A stretch of DNA of 64,000 bases from JBGRQA01 sp041725895 (GTDB lineage Bacteria; Bacteroidota; Bacteroidia; Bacteroidales; Marinifilaceae), in contig JBGRQA010000009.1 in the NCBI GenBank assembly GCA_041725895.1, positions 127,903 through 191,902 of the forward strand, read 5' to 3'. Shown piece after piece: positions 17,935-26,801 of the stretch. The translations under genes and the position numbers were made by a program. Each line of letters starts with the position of its first letter. Within the stretch, counting starts at the first letter, position 1. The notes under the pieces were generated by a model. That model searched no databases. It was not told the origin of the DNA and worked only from the letters and a program-made list of their open reading frames with translations.

Positions 17935-19608
17935 CTATACCGGGAATACTACTCTATTTAGTTTCACCAGTTTTGCTGCAACAGGAGCAGGCTCTTCTAT
18001 AGCATTTCCCTCAATCCCATTAATCAGGGCCGCATTGGGAATCTGTAAAACCTTGCGCGAATCATCCGCTTTTAAGACTTTGGTCTCTCCGGCAAGATTC
18101 ACATGGGTCACCTCCAACTTCAAACGTCTGATGTCGAACCATCTTAAACCTTCCTCTGCAAACTCACGTCTTCTTTCTTCCATTATCAGTCGATACAAAA
18201 TTCTTCTGTTATCCTGATAAATTTTCTCATCCGCTTCCTTCTTCACTTCCGGATCGAAATATTTGTTGGGTGTTCCATCTTTATTGAATTCCTTGTAACC
18301 TCTCTCTTTGGTATAATCCGGATAGTCTTTGGAATATAAACTGCGGTAGAAATTAATGAACACATCAAAGAAGTAGGTATCATCCTCTGCCGTTGTCGGA
18401 TCATTAGCAGGTCCATTGTACCGATCAATCAGAAACATATTCAGGGATAACTTCATTTCACGATCCGCCTCAATTTGCAGGGCCCGCTCCTCCTGAAGAC
18501 TTGCCAATTGATATTGTGATTCCAACTGATTAAAGAACACTTCCTCTCCTCTTAATACCGGCTGAATGGTATAAGGACGACCGGAAGTAGCTGTTGAAGA
18601 TTCCCGTTTAATCAGAGATTCAAACTTTGATTGGTAAATAGCAGACTGATCGGCATTTCCACTCCACATGTTATTGGATCGACTATCCCCAAAGTAGATT
18701 TCCGAAGATTTCTTTTGCGTCATTCGATAGCCGAACTGATAGTACAACTGGTAGGACAATTCCTTACGAATCAACAACAGATTGCTCTGATCCGAAGCAG
18801 ATGAAAAGCGCTGTGCTCTACCTTTCGGTCCCTGACCTGCCAACACAGCCTTGTAGTCTTTTATAAAAGCAGGATTGTAATTCTCACCCAACAATTGCTG
18901 GCTGTATTTTAAACAGGTGGCATAATCTCCTTTGTACAAATAAAAGCGGGAAGCAAAAGCCAAAGCAGCTTCTCTTGTGAAATGATATTTACTGGCCTTC
19001 GCATAAAACTTATTGGAAACTTTCGCCAAACCTTCCAATAGATCGTTCTCAATCAACTGGTAAGTTTTCTCAACAGTTTCTCTCTTATAGGAAACCACCA
19101 AATTAACTTCCGGTTCGGTAATGTAAGGAACACCCAAATCGCCTGCTGCAGTTGCCGGATCGTAGTGTTTCGCAAATAGATTTACCAACATAAAGTGAGA
19201 GTAGGCTCTAACCAGCAGGGCCTCCGCCTCAATGGCATCCTTCCGGCTTTTATCTCCTTCGATGGTTTTGAGCGATTTCAAAGCCTGGTTGGCATGAGCA
19301 ATTCCGTTGTAGGCATTGGACCAGTAGTAGGAAGGAGTGTCCTGATCCTCCATGCTAATGTTTTCCCAATTGTAGGCTTCCTCCATCTTTGTAAGCTGCA
19401 TATTGCTAGGCACAGCCCCCACATTATCAGTCATTGTTTCCAAAAACAGGTAACTACCATCAGGATAAGCATTGGTTAACAACTGAGACACCTCATCCAA
19501 ATTATCCAATTCAATTCGGCTGTCAGGTACCTCACTAAAAAAATCTTCACAACTTGAGAATATAAACAAGCTAAGTAGAGGGATAAATATTTTTAACGTA
19601 TTTGTCAT
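17935..19608 (-). CDS. SusD/RagB-family nutrient-binding lipoprotein (locus 1)
   Basis: A 557-residue surface lipoprotein with lipobox cysteine C20 (FIFSSCEDFF). It has the SusD layout: N-terminal segment SRIELDNLDEVSQLLTNAYPDG, TPR-like helices with AIEAEALLVRAYSHFMLVNLF, the GVPYITEPE block, and the C-terminal RLIMEERRREFAEEGLRWFDIRR motif that is diagnostic of the family. SusD proteins form the lid over their SusC transporter and capture the ligand. The gene follows susC with a 12-base gap. The ligand cannot be deduced; the partner metallohydrolase suggests peptides or proteins. Confidence 0.95.
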   Translation of the reverse strand: MTNTLKIFIPLLSLFIFSSCEDFFSEVPDSRIELDNLDEVSQLLTNAYPDGSYLFLETMTDNVGAVPSNMQLTKMEEAYNWENISMEDQDTPSYYWSNAYNGIAHANQALKSLKTIEGDKSRKDAIEAEALLVRAYSHFMLVNLFAKHYDPATAAGDLGVPYITEPEVNLVVSYKRETVEKTYQLIENDLLEGLAKVSNKFYAKASKYHFTREAALAFASRFYLYKGDYATCLKYSQQLLGENYNPAFIKDYKAVLAGQGPKGRAQRFSSASDQSNLLLIRKELSYQLYYQFGYRMTQKKSSEIYFGDSRSNNMWSGNADQSAIYQSKFESLIKRESSTATSGRPYTIQPVLRGEEVFFNQLESQYQLASLQEERALQIEADREMKLSLNMFLIDRYNGPANDPTTAEDDTYFFDVFINFYRSLYSKDYPDYTKERGYKEFNKDGTPNKYFDPEVKKEADEKIYQDNRRILYRLIMEERRREFAEEGLRWFDIRRLKLEVTHVNLAGETKVLKADDSRKVLQIPNAALINGIEGNAIEEPAPVAAKLVKLNRVVFPV

Positions 19609-19620
19609 AGCTATTCCGTA

Positions 19621-22600
19621 TTAAAAACCAAGATTTAAAGTAAAAGTGTACATTCTTGATACAGGCATGGATACACCACCTGAAGAATAGAATTCAGGAT
19701 CGATGCCATTCAGCTTGTCATCAGAATAGAGTAACCAAAGATTGGTTGCCTGAAGAGATAAAGAACCGGACTTAAGCTTCATTTTCTCAAGAGCTTTAGG
19801 CCCCAATCGATAGCTTAAGGTCACATCCTTTAATCTTATGAAATCGCCTTTGGCAACTCTTTCGGTACTTTTATTGTAAAGCTCGTAAGCGTTTTTCCCT
19901 CCCAAATTGTCGTAAGTTCTCTTGTCGAGAATGGCTGGGATGTTGGTGCGTTTTTCATCACCCGGTACCATCCAACGATTGGCCAATTCTTTTGAGAAAG
20001 AATCAAAATCGGTATAGTAAGGCTTAAAGGCATCATCCAAACGGATCACATTTCCCCACTTGTACACGATACCGATATTTACCCCAAAGTTTTTATAATT
20101 GAAATTGTTCGTGAATCCACCATAAAACTTGGGAGCCAGAGAACCTTCATGCTTCAACACGGAAGTAATATTTTCACGATCCTGAAGATTCATATCATAA
20201 ACGATTTCGTCATTCTTGCCATAAAAGGTTGGCACACCGTTACTATCCAATCCTGCAAAGCGAACCGAAAATAAAGAACGATGAGAGTATCCCTTTAATG
20301 GCACCCCTGTATTGGAAACTGCCTGTCCAATATTAGCCGAATCCTCCAACTTGGTAATTTCACTGGTATGGTAATTGATATTGAAGCTAGAGGTCCATGA
20401 GAAATCATTCAGTCTCAAGTTGGTTGTATTCAACATGAACTCCCAACCATGAGATTCCATATCACCTACATTACCATATTTGTATTGATATCCTCCTACT
20501 CCGGCAGTGGTTACAATATCAATCAAATCGATTGATTTTCGGTTGTAGTACCCGATTTCACCTGAGATTCTTTGATTGAACATTCCAAATTCCATCCCAA
20601 GATTCAACTCATACATTTTCTCCCATGTCAGATCTTCATTGTCCAGGGCAGCAATGTAAATGTATGTTTCGTTATCGGTAGGACGAATGGACTGGTCGGA
20701 GAACATTGCCAAAGCAGCTGATGTATTGGGTCCCATAATACCATTGTATCCGTAGGATGCTTTGGCTTTCAGATGATCGAATACTTTTGAATCGGCAAGG
20801 AATGATTCCGCATGCAGATTCCAGGCTCCGGACAATGTCCAGGATGGAAGGTATCGGGCAGAACGACTCTCTCCCAACTGGTTGGATCCATCGTAACGGA
20901 AGGACGCATTGGCAATGTATTTTCCCTGGTAGGTGTAAGCCGCAGTAGTAAATACCGAAGCTCTTCTATCGTGGTATTCACTAGTAGGGAAATTTCCCTG
21001 TCCCAGAGAGTTTAAATACCGCTGTAAAGCATCGTGTGTGGAAACCACACCTCCTTTATCGAAGGAAATCCCCCAAATATCATCCTCAAAATCATCTCGG
21101 TCGGTAATATTCACTTCATTCCCCAAAAAGAAATTCACAATATGGTTATCTCCTAAATAGGGGCTCCAATCGATACTATTTCTGATATAGTAATGCGACA
21201 AATTGTTGGTGGTGGTATTTAACAAACCTCCCTCAGGCAAGATGGAATAGGCATTTGAGTTAGGCGACAAAGGATCTTTAAACAGTAGTTTATTGGCATC
21301 GATAATCGATTGAGTTCCTGCTGCTCTGTAAGCCTCAGCCTGATTCGAAGTTTCGTGTATTCTGTGCTTACGTTCGGTTGTTGCCCGACGCATTTGAAAA
21401 GTAGATCGGATATTCAGTTTTTTGGTCAGGGCATATTCCAAATCGGTCTGGAAAGTAAGGTCCTTCACTGCAATATCCACATAGTTATTATTCAACTCGT
21501 GAATAATATTGAACGGGGCATAACTTCTTCTAAAGAATTCCAAATTTCCGTTCTCATTCCGAGCTCTCATACTACGACTGGTATTCAGTGCGTAGGAGAA
21601 AGGGTTGATGTCAAAATCCCGGGTATACTCCCCTGTAACCAAATCGTAGGAACGGTTCTTTGTTCCCGGTACCTTCTGGTCTCTAACATTTGCCGATAAT
21701 TTTACCCCAATTGATAATTTGTCGACCGGCTTGAATTGCAAACGCAAGGATGCAGTATATTTATCCACATTATCAGCAATGGTATAACCGTGGTCTTTGT
21801 AATACGACATTGAGGCATAATAGGAACTGTTTTTAGTTCCGCCCGAAAGACTGAGGGAATGCTGCTGAGTAATTCCGGTTTTAAACAGCTCGTCGAACCA
21901 ATTGGTATTTGCATTGCCGTAAGGTTCCAAAAAATCCTCATTTAAAGATCCATTTGGCCCCCATTTCACAGTTCCTTCCTGAATGCCATTGTACATTTTT
22001 CCCAAGACACCATAGTTTTCAGCACGGGCTACGGTGGTCATATCAACCCAACCATAATCGGATAGCTGACGGTAAACAGACATTTCGGAACCGGAATCCA
22101 TAATATCGAAATCAGAATAGCGGGGTTTGTCCTTAATAGAAGTACTACCACTGTAGTTTACCGAAAGTTTCCCCTCTTTTCCTTGTTTGGTTGTAATAAC
22201 AATTACCCCATTCATCGCTTTTGCACCATAAAGGGCTGTCGCTGAAACATCCTTCAGAATTTGAAAATCGGCAATATCGTCAGGATTTAAGCCAGCAACT
22301 CCCGAGCTAAGCAGAGTGGATAAATTCCCTGAAGTCAGGTCATCGGCACTTACGTTCACCAAATCTTCCAACTCAACACCATCCACAACCCAAAGAGGCT
22401 TGTTGGTACCATTGATTGAGGAGTTACCACGAATGGTAATCACTGGAGCAGAACCAAAAGTAGAGGAAACATTGCTCACCTGAACCCCGGTAGCTTTTCC
22501 CTGTAAAGAGGCAGTAACATCAGGCATCCCTTCCACCATCACTTCTTTCGCAGACAGTTTTTGCGCCGAACCGGTAAATAACTTGCGATCGATTTTCTGA

Positions 22601-23265
22601 TAACCTGTAGTCACCACAATTTCTTCCAACTGTTCCGAAGAGGAGGTCAAAACAACATCCACCACCTTCTGATCAGTGACCACAATCTCCTGGGGTTCCA
22701 TTCCTATAAAGGAAAACACCAAAGTAACCTGGCCGTTATCTGGAATACTCAAAGCATATTTCCCATCGAAATCGGTAGAGACACCGTTGGTGGTGCCTTT
22801 TATAATTACAGAAACACCAGGCAATGGCAATTTGGTATCATCCAGCACAGTACCTGTAACGGTTCGTTTCTCCTGTTGAGTATTATTTCCGGATGATTTG
22901 GGGCGTTCGGAAATAATAATCACATCATCATCCAATTGGTAATCCAAACCTCGTGAATGAAGTACATCATCAAAAAGAACCTTCAATTTTTCATGAGCTA
23001 CCTCCACATTCACCTTTTCTTTACTCATCACCAATTGATGATTGTATAGAAAATCGTATTCTGTTTGATTTTTCACTGCTGAAAAGAATTCCACCAGGGT
23101 CGCATCCTGAAGCGTCATGCTAACCTCCGCATTCTGTCCCTTCACATTTGCTGAAAGCTGAAAAACACATAGCAGCATCAGCATTGCAAGCAATTTCATA
23201 CGCATAAACGTTTTCGTCCACCTCCTTTTCAAAGAAAAAAAGGCGATTCCATAAGAAATTTTCAT
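19621..23265 (-). CDS. SusC/RagA-family TonB-dependent transporter with STN domain (locus 1)
   Basis: A 1214-residue outer-membrane receptor. After a basic N-terminus and signal peptide (to about 43) comes an STN domain (about 46-120), the signalling domain that contacts a FecR anti-sigma factor. Next is a carboxypeptidase-regulatory-like beta-sandwich (about 134-215, TVTGTVLDDTKLPLPGVSV). The TonB box/plug region starts at LEEIVVTTGYQKIDRK and contains the SusC-specific LWVVDGVE and ISATALYGAKAMNGVI-like blocks. A 22-strand barrel follows, ending in F (TFTLNLGF). It imports an unknown ligand with TonB energy and signals occupancy to FecR. It lies downstream of fecR with a 122-base gap that holds a candidate antisense RNA. 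It is a clear paralogue of the transporter at 35860-39516. Confidence 0.96.
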   Translation of the reverse strand: MKISYGIAFFSLKRRWTKTFMRMKLLAMLMLLCVFQLSANVKGQNAEVSMTLQDATLVEFFSAVKNQTEYDFLYNHQLVMSKEKVNVEVAHEKLKVLFDDVLHSRGLDYQLDDDVIIISERPKSSGNNTQQEKRTVTGTVLDDTKLPLPGVSVIIKGTTNGVSTDFDGKYALSIPDNGQVTLVFSFIGMEPQEIVVTDQKVVDVVLTSSSEQLEEIVVTTGYQKIDRKLFTGSAQKLSAKEVMVEGMPDVTASLQGKATGVQVSNVSSTFGSAPVITIRGNSSINGTNKPLWVVDGVELEDLVNVSADDLTSGNLSTLLSSGVAGLNPDDIADFQILKDVSATALYGAKAMNGVIVITTKQGKEGKLSVNYSGSTSIKDKPRYSDFDIMDSGSEMSVYRQLSDYGWVDMTTVARAENYGVLGKMYNGIQEGTVKWGPNGSLNEDFLEPYGNANTNWFDELFKTGITQQHSLSLSGGTKNSSYYASMSYYKDHGYTIADNVDKYTASLRLQFKPVDKLSIGVKLSANVRDQKVPGTKNRSYDLVTGEYTRDFDINPFSYALNTSRSMRARNENGNLEFFRRSYAPFNIIHELNNNYVDIAVKDLTFQTDLEYALTKKLNIRSTFQMRRATTERKHRIHETSNQAEAYRAAGTQSIIDANKLLFKDPLSPNSNAYSILPEGGLLNTTTNNLSHYYIRNSIDWSPYLGDNHIVNFFLGNEVNITDRDDFEDDIWGISFDKGGVVSTHDALQRYLNSLGQGNFPTSEYHDRRASVFTTAAYTYQGKYIANASFRYDGSNQLGESRSARYLPSWTLSGAWNLHAESFLADSKVFDHLKAKASYGYNGIMGPNTSAALAMFSDQSIRPTDNETYIYIAALDNEDLTWEKMYELNLGMEFGMFNQRISGEIGYYNRKSIDLIDIVTTAGVGGYQYKYGNVGDMESHGWEFMLNTTNLRLNDFSWTSSFNINYHTSEITKLEDSANIGQAVSNTGVPLKGYSHRSLFSVRFAGLDSNGVPTFYGKNDEIVYDMNLQDRENITSVLKHEGSLAPKFYGGFTNNFNYKNFGVNIGIVYKWGNVIRLDDAFKPYYTDFDSFSKELANRWMVPGDEKRTNIPAILDKRTYDNLGGKNAYELYNKSTERVAKGDFIRLKDVTLSYRLGPKALEKMKLKSGSLSLQATNLWLLYSDDKLNGIDPEFYSSGGVSMPVSRMYTFTLNLGF

Positions 23266-23272
23266 AAATTTG
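23265..23272 (+). promoter_or_regulatory. Candidate -7 box for an antisense RNA over the susC start (locus 1)
   Basis: TAAATTTG matches the Bacteroidota -7 consensus TAnnTTTG exactly. It lies on the strand opposite the operon and overlaps the first base of the susC start codon. I do not see a clear TTG at -33, so the promoter call is provisional. The same arrangement occurs in locus 2 (39516-39523). Confidence 0.45.
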
Positions 23273-23276
23273 TAGT

Positions 23277-23378
23277 ATTGTAGTTACACATAGTACTCAT
23301 CGCTCTACTTCCACACAGAAGATGAATACTGTAATTATTGAACTCCAGGTTTGTTGGCGCAAATCTGGAGTTTTTTTT
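23277..23378 (+). ncRNA. Candidate antisense small RNA in the fecR-susC gap (locus 1)
   Basis: About 100 bases on the plus strand would start just after the -7 box at 23265. They end at a strong hairpin at 23341-23372: stem AACTCCAG-G-TTTG with CAAA-T-CTGGAGTT, 13 pairs including one G-T, hexaloop TTGGCG. Eight T follow (23371-23378). The T-run exists only in this direction, so the hairpin terminates plus-strand transcription and not the operon. The transcript would be antisense to the susC leader. This matches the position described for the DonS family of cis-encoded RNAs that repress polysaccharide utilisation loci in Bacteroides. The precise 5' end is inferred. The same hairpin design appears in locus 2. 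Confidence 0.55.
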
Positions 23379-23387
23379 CCTATTTAT

Positions 23388-24584
23388 TTACTCCTTCCAG
23401 GAGTATATTTTCTCCACACCAATAGCTTTTCCGTTTATGACAAACCGGACGTCATTGGTTTTTTCAATCATTGTTAACAGGCGCTCCAAATTATCGTAAC
23501 GTTTTAAGCCTCCGGTAAACCGAATCTCTTTTGCTTCGTTGTTTAGGTAAAACACTTTTACATCGTACCAGCGAGCTACCTGGTCCATTAGCTGTTCGAG
23601 ACTGGTATTTTCGAAAACAAACCGTCCCTCCTTCCAGGAGGTATACAATTCCACGTTTACCTTTTCCTTCCTTAACTCGCCATTGCCCTTACTATATTGG
23701 GCCTGGTATCCGGGCTCCAGCATCATCCTGCTTTCATCCTGCTTCCGATCAATTATTTCAACACTTCCTTCGACCAGGGTGGTTAGGATCTGTTCCTTTT
23801 CGTAATAGGATGATACATTAAAGGATGTTCCCAACACTCTTACATCCACACCCTGCGTTTTCACAATAAAAGGGCGGGCTTTGTCCTTACTCACCTCGAA
23901 ATAAGCTTCTCCCTCCAACAATACAGTCCGCTGATTAGCGGCAAAGCGGGTGGGATAACGCAATCGGCTTTCGGAGTTGATCCATACCTTGGTTCCGTCT
24001 TCCAACACCAATTGATATTCACCTCCCCTGGGAACCACCAAACTATTATAGGATGGTGCTGTTAGTTTACTTTTTTGCCCGGCACCATAGATCAATGATT
24101 TACCGGTGTTCCGAATCTGTGTTCCATCATTGGTCTCAATTTGCTCTTCCTTTTCCTCCAGATTCATCACTTCACCATTGGCAAGAACCAATTCCGCCTT
24201 TTGGGACCCCGGGGCTACCTCGGCCAACCATTGCTCTTCCGGATGAATGACCTCAGTATGACGACTCACATAGAACATCACAGCCGAAACCGAAACCACG
24301 ATTAATAGTATTGCTGCATATCGCATCATTGTATGAAGTAAAAGAGTACGCTTTTTTGCCTGCGCATTTTTCACCCGCATCAAATGCTTTTGATAAGCTT
24401 GCTCCACATTCATTTGAGAGGTTGATTCCACCTCTTTGGCGTGGCTGTGAAATTCTTCAAGTTTATGAAAGAACCTTTTATTCCCGGATTCCTTTAACCA
24501 GGCTTCCCAGAGCTGACGCTCCTCTTCGTTAAGAGTTTTGCCAGTAATGCTCTTTGCCAAGATTTCGTTGCTATCTCGTTCCAT
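23388..24584 (-). CDS. FecR-family anti-sigma factor (locus 1)
   Basis: A 398-residue inner-membrane protein. The N-terminal cytoplasmic region (about 1-85, MERDSNEILAKSITGKTLNE) binds the ECF sigma factor. One transmembrane segment lies at about 86-106 (YAAILLIVVSVSAVMFYV). The periplasmic FecR domain contains VPRGGEYQLVLEDGTKVWIN, LRYPTRF and FEVSKDKARPFIV. The C-terminal DUF4974 domain (about 325-395, LEQLMDQVARWYDVKVFY) contacts the STN domain of SusC. It should release the sigma factor when SusC is loaded. It is separated from its sigma gene by 691 bases containing a dispersed repeat, which is unusual for such pairs. Confidence 0.93.
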   Translation of the reverse strand: MERDSNEILAKSITGKTLNEEERQLWEAWLKESGNKRFFHKLEEFHSHAKEVESTSQMNVEQAYQKHLMRVKNAQAKKRTLLLHTMMRYAAILLIVVSVSAVMFYVSRHTEVIHPEEQWLAEVAPGSQKAELVLANGEVMNLEEKEEQIETNDGTQIRNTGKSLIYGAGQKSKLTAPSYNSLVVPRGGEYQLVLEDGTKVWINSESRLRYPTRFAANQRTVLLEGEAYFEVSKDKARPFIVKTQGVDVRVLGTSFNVSSYYEKEQILTTLVEGSVEIIDRKQDESRMMLEPGYQAQYSKGNGELRKEKVNVELYTSWKEGRFVFENTSLEQLMDQVARWYDVKVFYLNNEAKEIRFTGGLKRYDNLERLLTMIEKTNDVRFVINGKAIGVEKIYSWKE

Positions 24585-25275
24585 TAACTTTTTTCTAATT
24601 CAGATCTGATTTATTGTATACAGCTATAAGGCAAACATAAATCCAAATGATGTGACAAGAATTTCTATTTTTTTTATAAAAAACCAACCCCACCATACTA
24701 ACCCCCTTTCCTTCAGACAACAACACAAGTGAAAAAAGTTAAAAAAAAGACATACTGTTTGGTAGTCGGTAGGGAAATGAGGACTAGTGGTTACTATTTG
24801 GGTCCAGATGGTTCATCGTGGGTGCTTTTCGTTCGAAGTAATTCCTAATGTTATTTTTTCGTCCTTTAGCCGGACGGGCTTTTCTTTTGTTTTGATACAA
24901 AAGAAACAAAAAATCAAGGCTACGGCACTCGGAGACCCATCACGACTCGAAGGCTAAACAGAATGAACTCACCTCGTTCCTCGGCTCAAACAGCATTCTG
25001 TTCTTAACGCCTTTTTCGTCTATGGGGCCCCTCCTACGTTGCCAATGCCGAAGCGCTTCGATTAAGGTTTATGTGATCTGGAACAGAATTAAATGTGTAA
25101 ATATTCTATAAGCAAAACACAATTCCGTTTTACCCACTAAAAATCAGATAGAGTCTGTGATTTTGTTTTGATTGGCTGCCTAAAAAGCGGTATGGAATCG
25201 GCTTCCATGCAATTCCTGTCTTTTACATAGAACTGCAATTGAAAAAACTGCATCCATAAATATGTGAACGATCAA
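24585..25275. other. Long gap between fecR and ECF sigma gene (locus 1)
   Basis: These 691 bases hold no gene that I can support. The left part is AT-rich. A stem CTTTTG/CAAAAG lies near 24893-24910, and a copy of the dispersed repeat follows at 24918-25146. The rest shows nothing definite. The usual sigma-fecR coupling is interrupted here. Confidence 0.6.
24918..25146. repeat. Dispersed ~230-bp repeat, copy 1
   Basis: This segment, from GGCTACGGCACTCGGAGACC through the CTACGTTGCCAATGCCGA block to ACTAAAAATCA, recurs at 26490-26720 in the same orientation with only scattered differences over the core. It has no coding capacity that stands up in both copies. The two copies flank the ECF sigma gene. 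An A/T-rich stem precedes each copy. Confidence 0.8.
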
Positions 25276-25848
25276 TTAATGGGAAGAATTACCGGAATGG
25301 AAGAACAACAAATTAAACAAGTAGGGAGATCTCAACTTTTCTCTCAGAAATTTAAAGGCACGAGTCATTTGGGTACGGACCGTATTTAAGGAAATTCCAA
25401 GATCTTCTGCTGCTTCGTTATAGGTATGTCCATGCACACAACAAAGCATAAACACCTCTTTGCACTTTTCGGGCAATTGATTAATAGCTGAATAGATCTC
25501 CTGATTGGAATCCAAAACTTCCGGATCGGCCTTCGGTGCAAAAGCTTCCCTATCCAAATGCTCAATATCCCGTAGGAGTTTACTCTCCCTTTGCAAATAG
25601 TTTAAGCAGGAATTCTTTACAGCACGGAAGATATAGGAATGGAGATTGGTTTGAATGTGCTGATATCTTTTTTTCTGCCAAAAATCCAGGAAAAATTCCT
25701 GCACCACATCCTCTGCAGCAACCTCATCCTTTAGGATACTATGCGCCCAAAGGAAAAGATCCTGATAGTATCCTTTAAAAAAAGCCTCAAAAGACTTTCG
25801 GCTACCATCGCAAAGCTGCTCAAGAATGGCTTCTTTGGCATTTTTCAT
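25276..25848 (-). CDS. ECF-family RNA polymerase sigma factor (locus 1)
   Basis: A 190-residue sigma-70 family protein of the FecI-like ECF group. Region 2 contains AAEDVVQEFFLDFWQKK. Region 4 contains LPEKCKEVFMLCCVHGHTYN and SLNTVRTQMTRAFKFLREKL, the helix-turn-helix that reads the -35 element. I start at the ATG at 25848 (MKNAKEAILEQL); the longer reading begins with TTG and adds ten residues of no clear value. It should direct transcription of the susC operon when FecR releases it. It lies between two direct copies of a dispersed repeat. Confidence 0.93.
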   Translation of the reverse strand: MKNAKEAILEQLCDGSRKSFEAFFKGYYQDLFLWAHSILKDEVAAEDVVQEFFLDFWQKKRYQHIQTNLHSYIFRAVKNSCLNYLQRESKLLRDIEHLDREAFAPKADPEVLDSNQEIYSAINQLPEKCKEVFMLCCVHGHTYNEAAEDLGISLNTVRTQMTRAFKFLREKLRSPYLFNLLFFHSGNSSH

Positions 25849-26801
25849 GAGTAAGGTTAAGTAGGTTAGAGCAAGCAAAAATAGAAGAATTTTCGAAACA
25901 GTAAAATTTCATAGAATCAGTAACTCCAATAATTTCCCATGAAATAATAATATCCATTATCGATAATTATCACACCAAAGGACATTTTACAAAAGATATA
26001 AATTCCTTCAATCCCCCCCGTTTTTTATGTAGTCTAATTCTTAACCCACCAAATGGAACACTTTAGATTCCAGTGTCATTACAGCATCCCTTATTGAAAA
26101 CCCCTTCCCCGAATCATCAAGCAATTAAATACATTACCAATTATTACTACAACAGAGATTGATGGGAAATAATTGGGCCATAAATGCGGGATGTAAAAAA
26201 AATATTTTTTTTACAATAAAACCACTAAAAAAATCCTAATTGAATATTGATCACCGCAACATTTCTATAGATAACCAATCTCAAGCCTCCTTAACTTTTG
26301 GCCAAACAAGAAATAAATGCAATAGTAAAAACGGAAAATAAATACTTTGGGTCTTGCTAATGCTGTTAAATAAAAAATGGTTCTTTATAAATCAAAGTAT
26401 ATCCTTCAATATCAACGCAATTCGTTATGATTTTATCCTTTTAAACAGAATTGTACTTTTTTCATGAAAAAAAAGTACCAAAAATTCTAGGCTACGACAC
26501 TCGTTGACCCATCACGACTCAAAGGCTAAACAGAATGAACTCACCTCGTCCCTCGGCTCAAACAGCATTCTGTTCTAAACGCCTTTTTCGTCTATGGGGC
26601 CCCACCTACGTTGCCAATGCCGATGCGCTTCGATTAAAGTTAATGAGATCCGGAACAGGGAATTTGGAGGAATAAATATTCAATGAACAGAACAATACCC
26701 ATTTTCACCTACTAAAAATCATATCAATCCTTTAAATTTACCATTCAAAATAACTTGGCCCCTTATCAAAAGGACTTTTGGTCGAGCTAGCATTTTTGAT
26801 T
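25849..26801. other. Gene-free AT-rich region with repeat copy 2
   Basis: About 950 bases with no supportable gene. The portion nearest the sigma gene must hold its promoter, but I could not define one. An imperfect stem (GTACTTTTTT/AAAAAAGTAC) near 26452-26480 precedes the second dispersed repeat copy. Confidence 0.6.
26490..26720. repeat. Dispersed ~230-bp repeat, copy 2
   Basis: Direct-orientation partner of 24918-25146. The central block from GACCCATCACGACTC to TTCGATTAAAG is nearly the same in both. Copy 2 has a changed base every 15-20 positions, suggesting an old duplication or two insertions of a common element. Confidence 0.8.

Noticed and set aside
25276..25878. Longer reading of the locus 1 ECF sigma gene from TTG
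   Set aside because: The ATG ten codons downstream gives a normal ECF start; the same holds for the locus 2 sigma gene.
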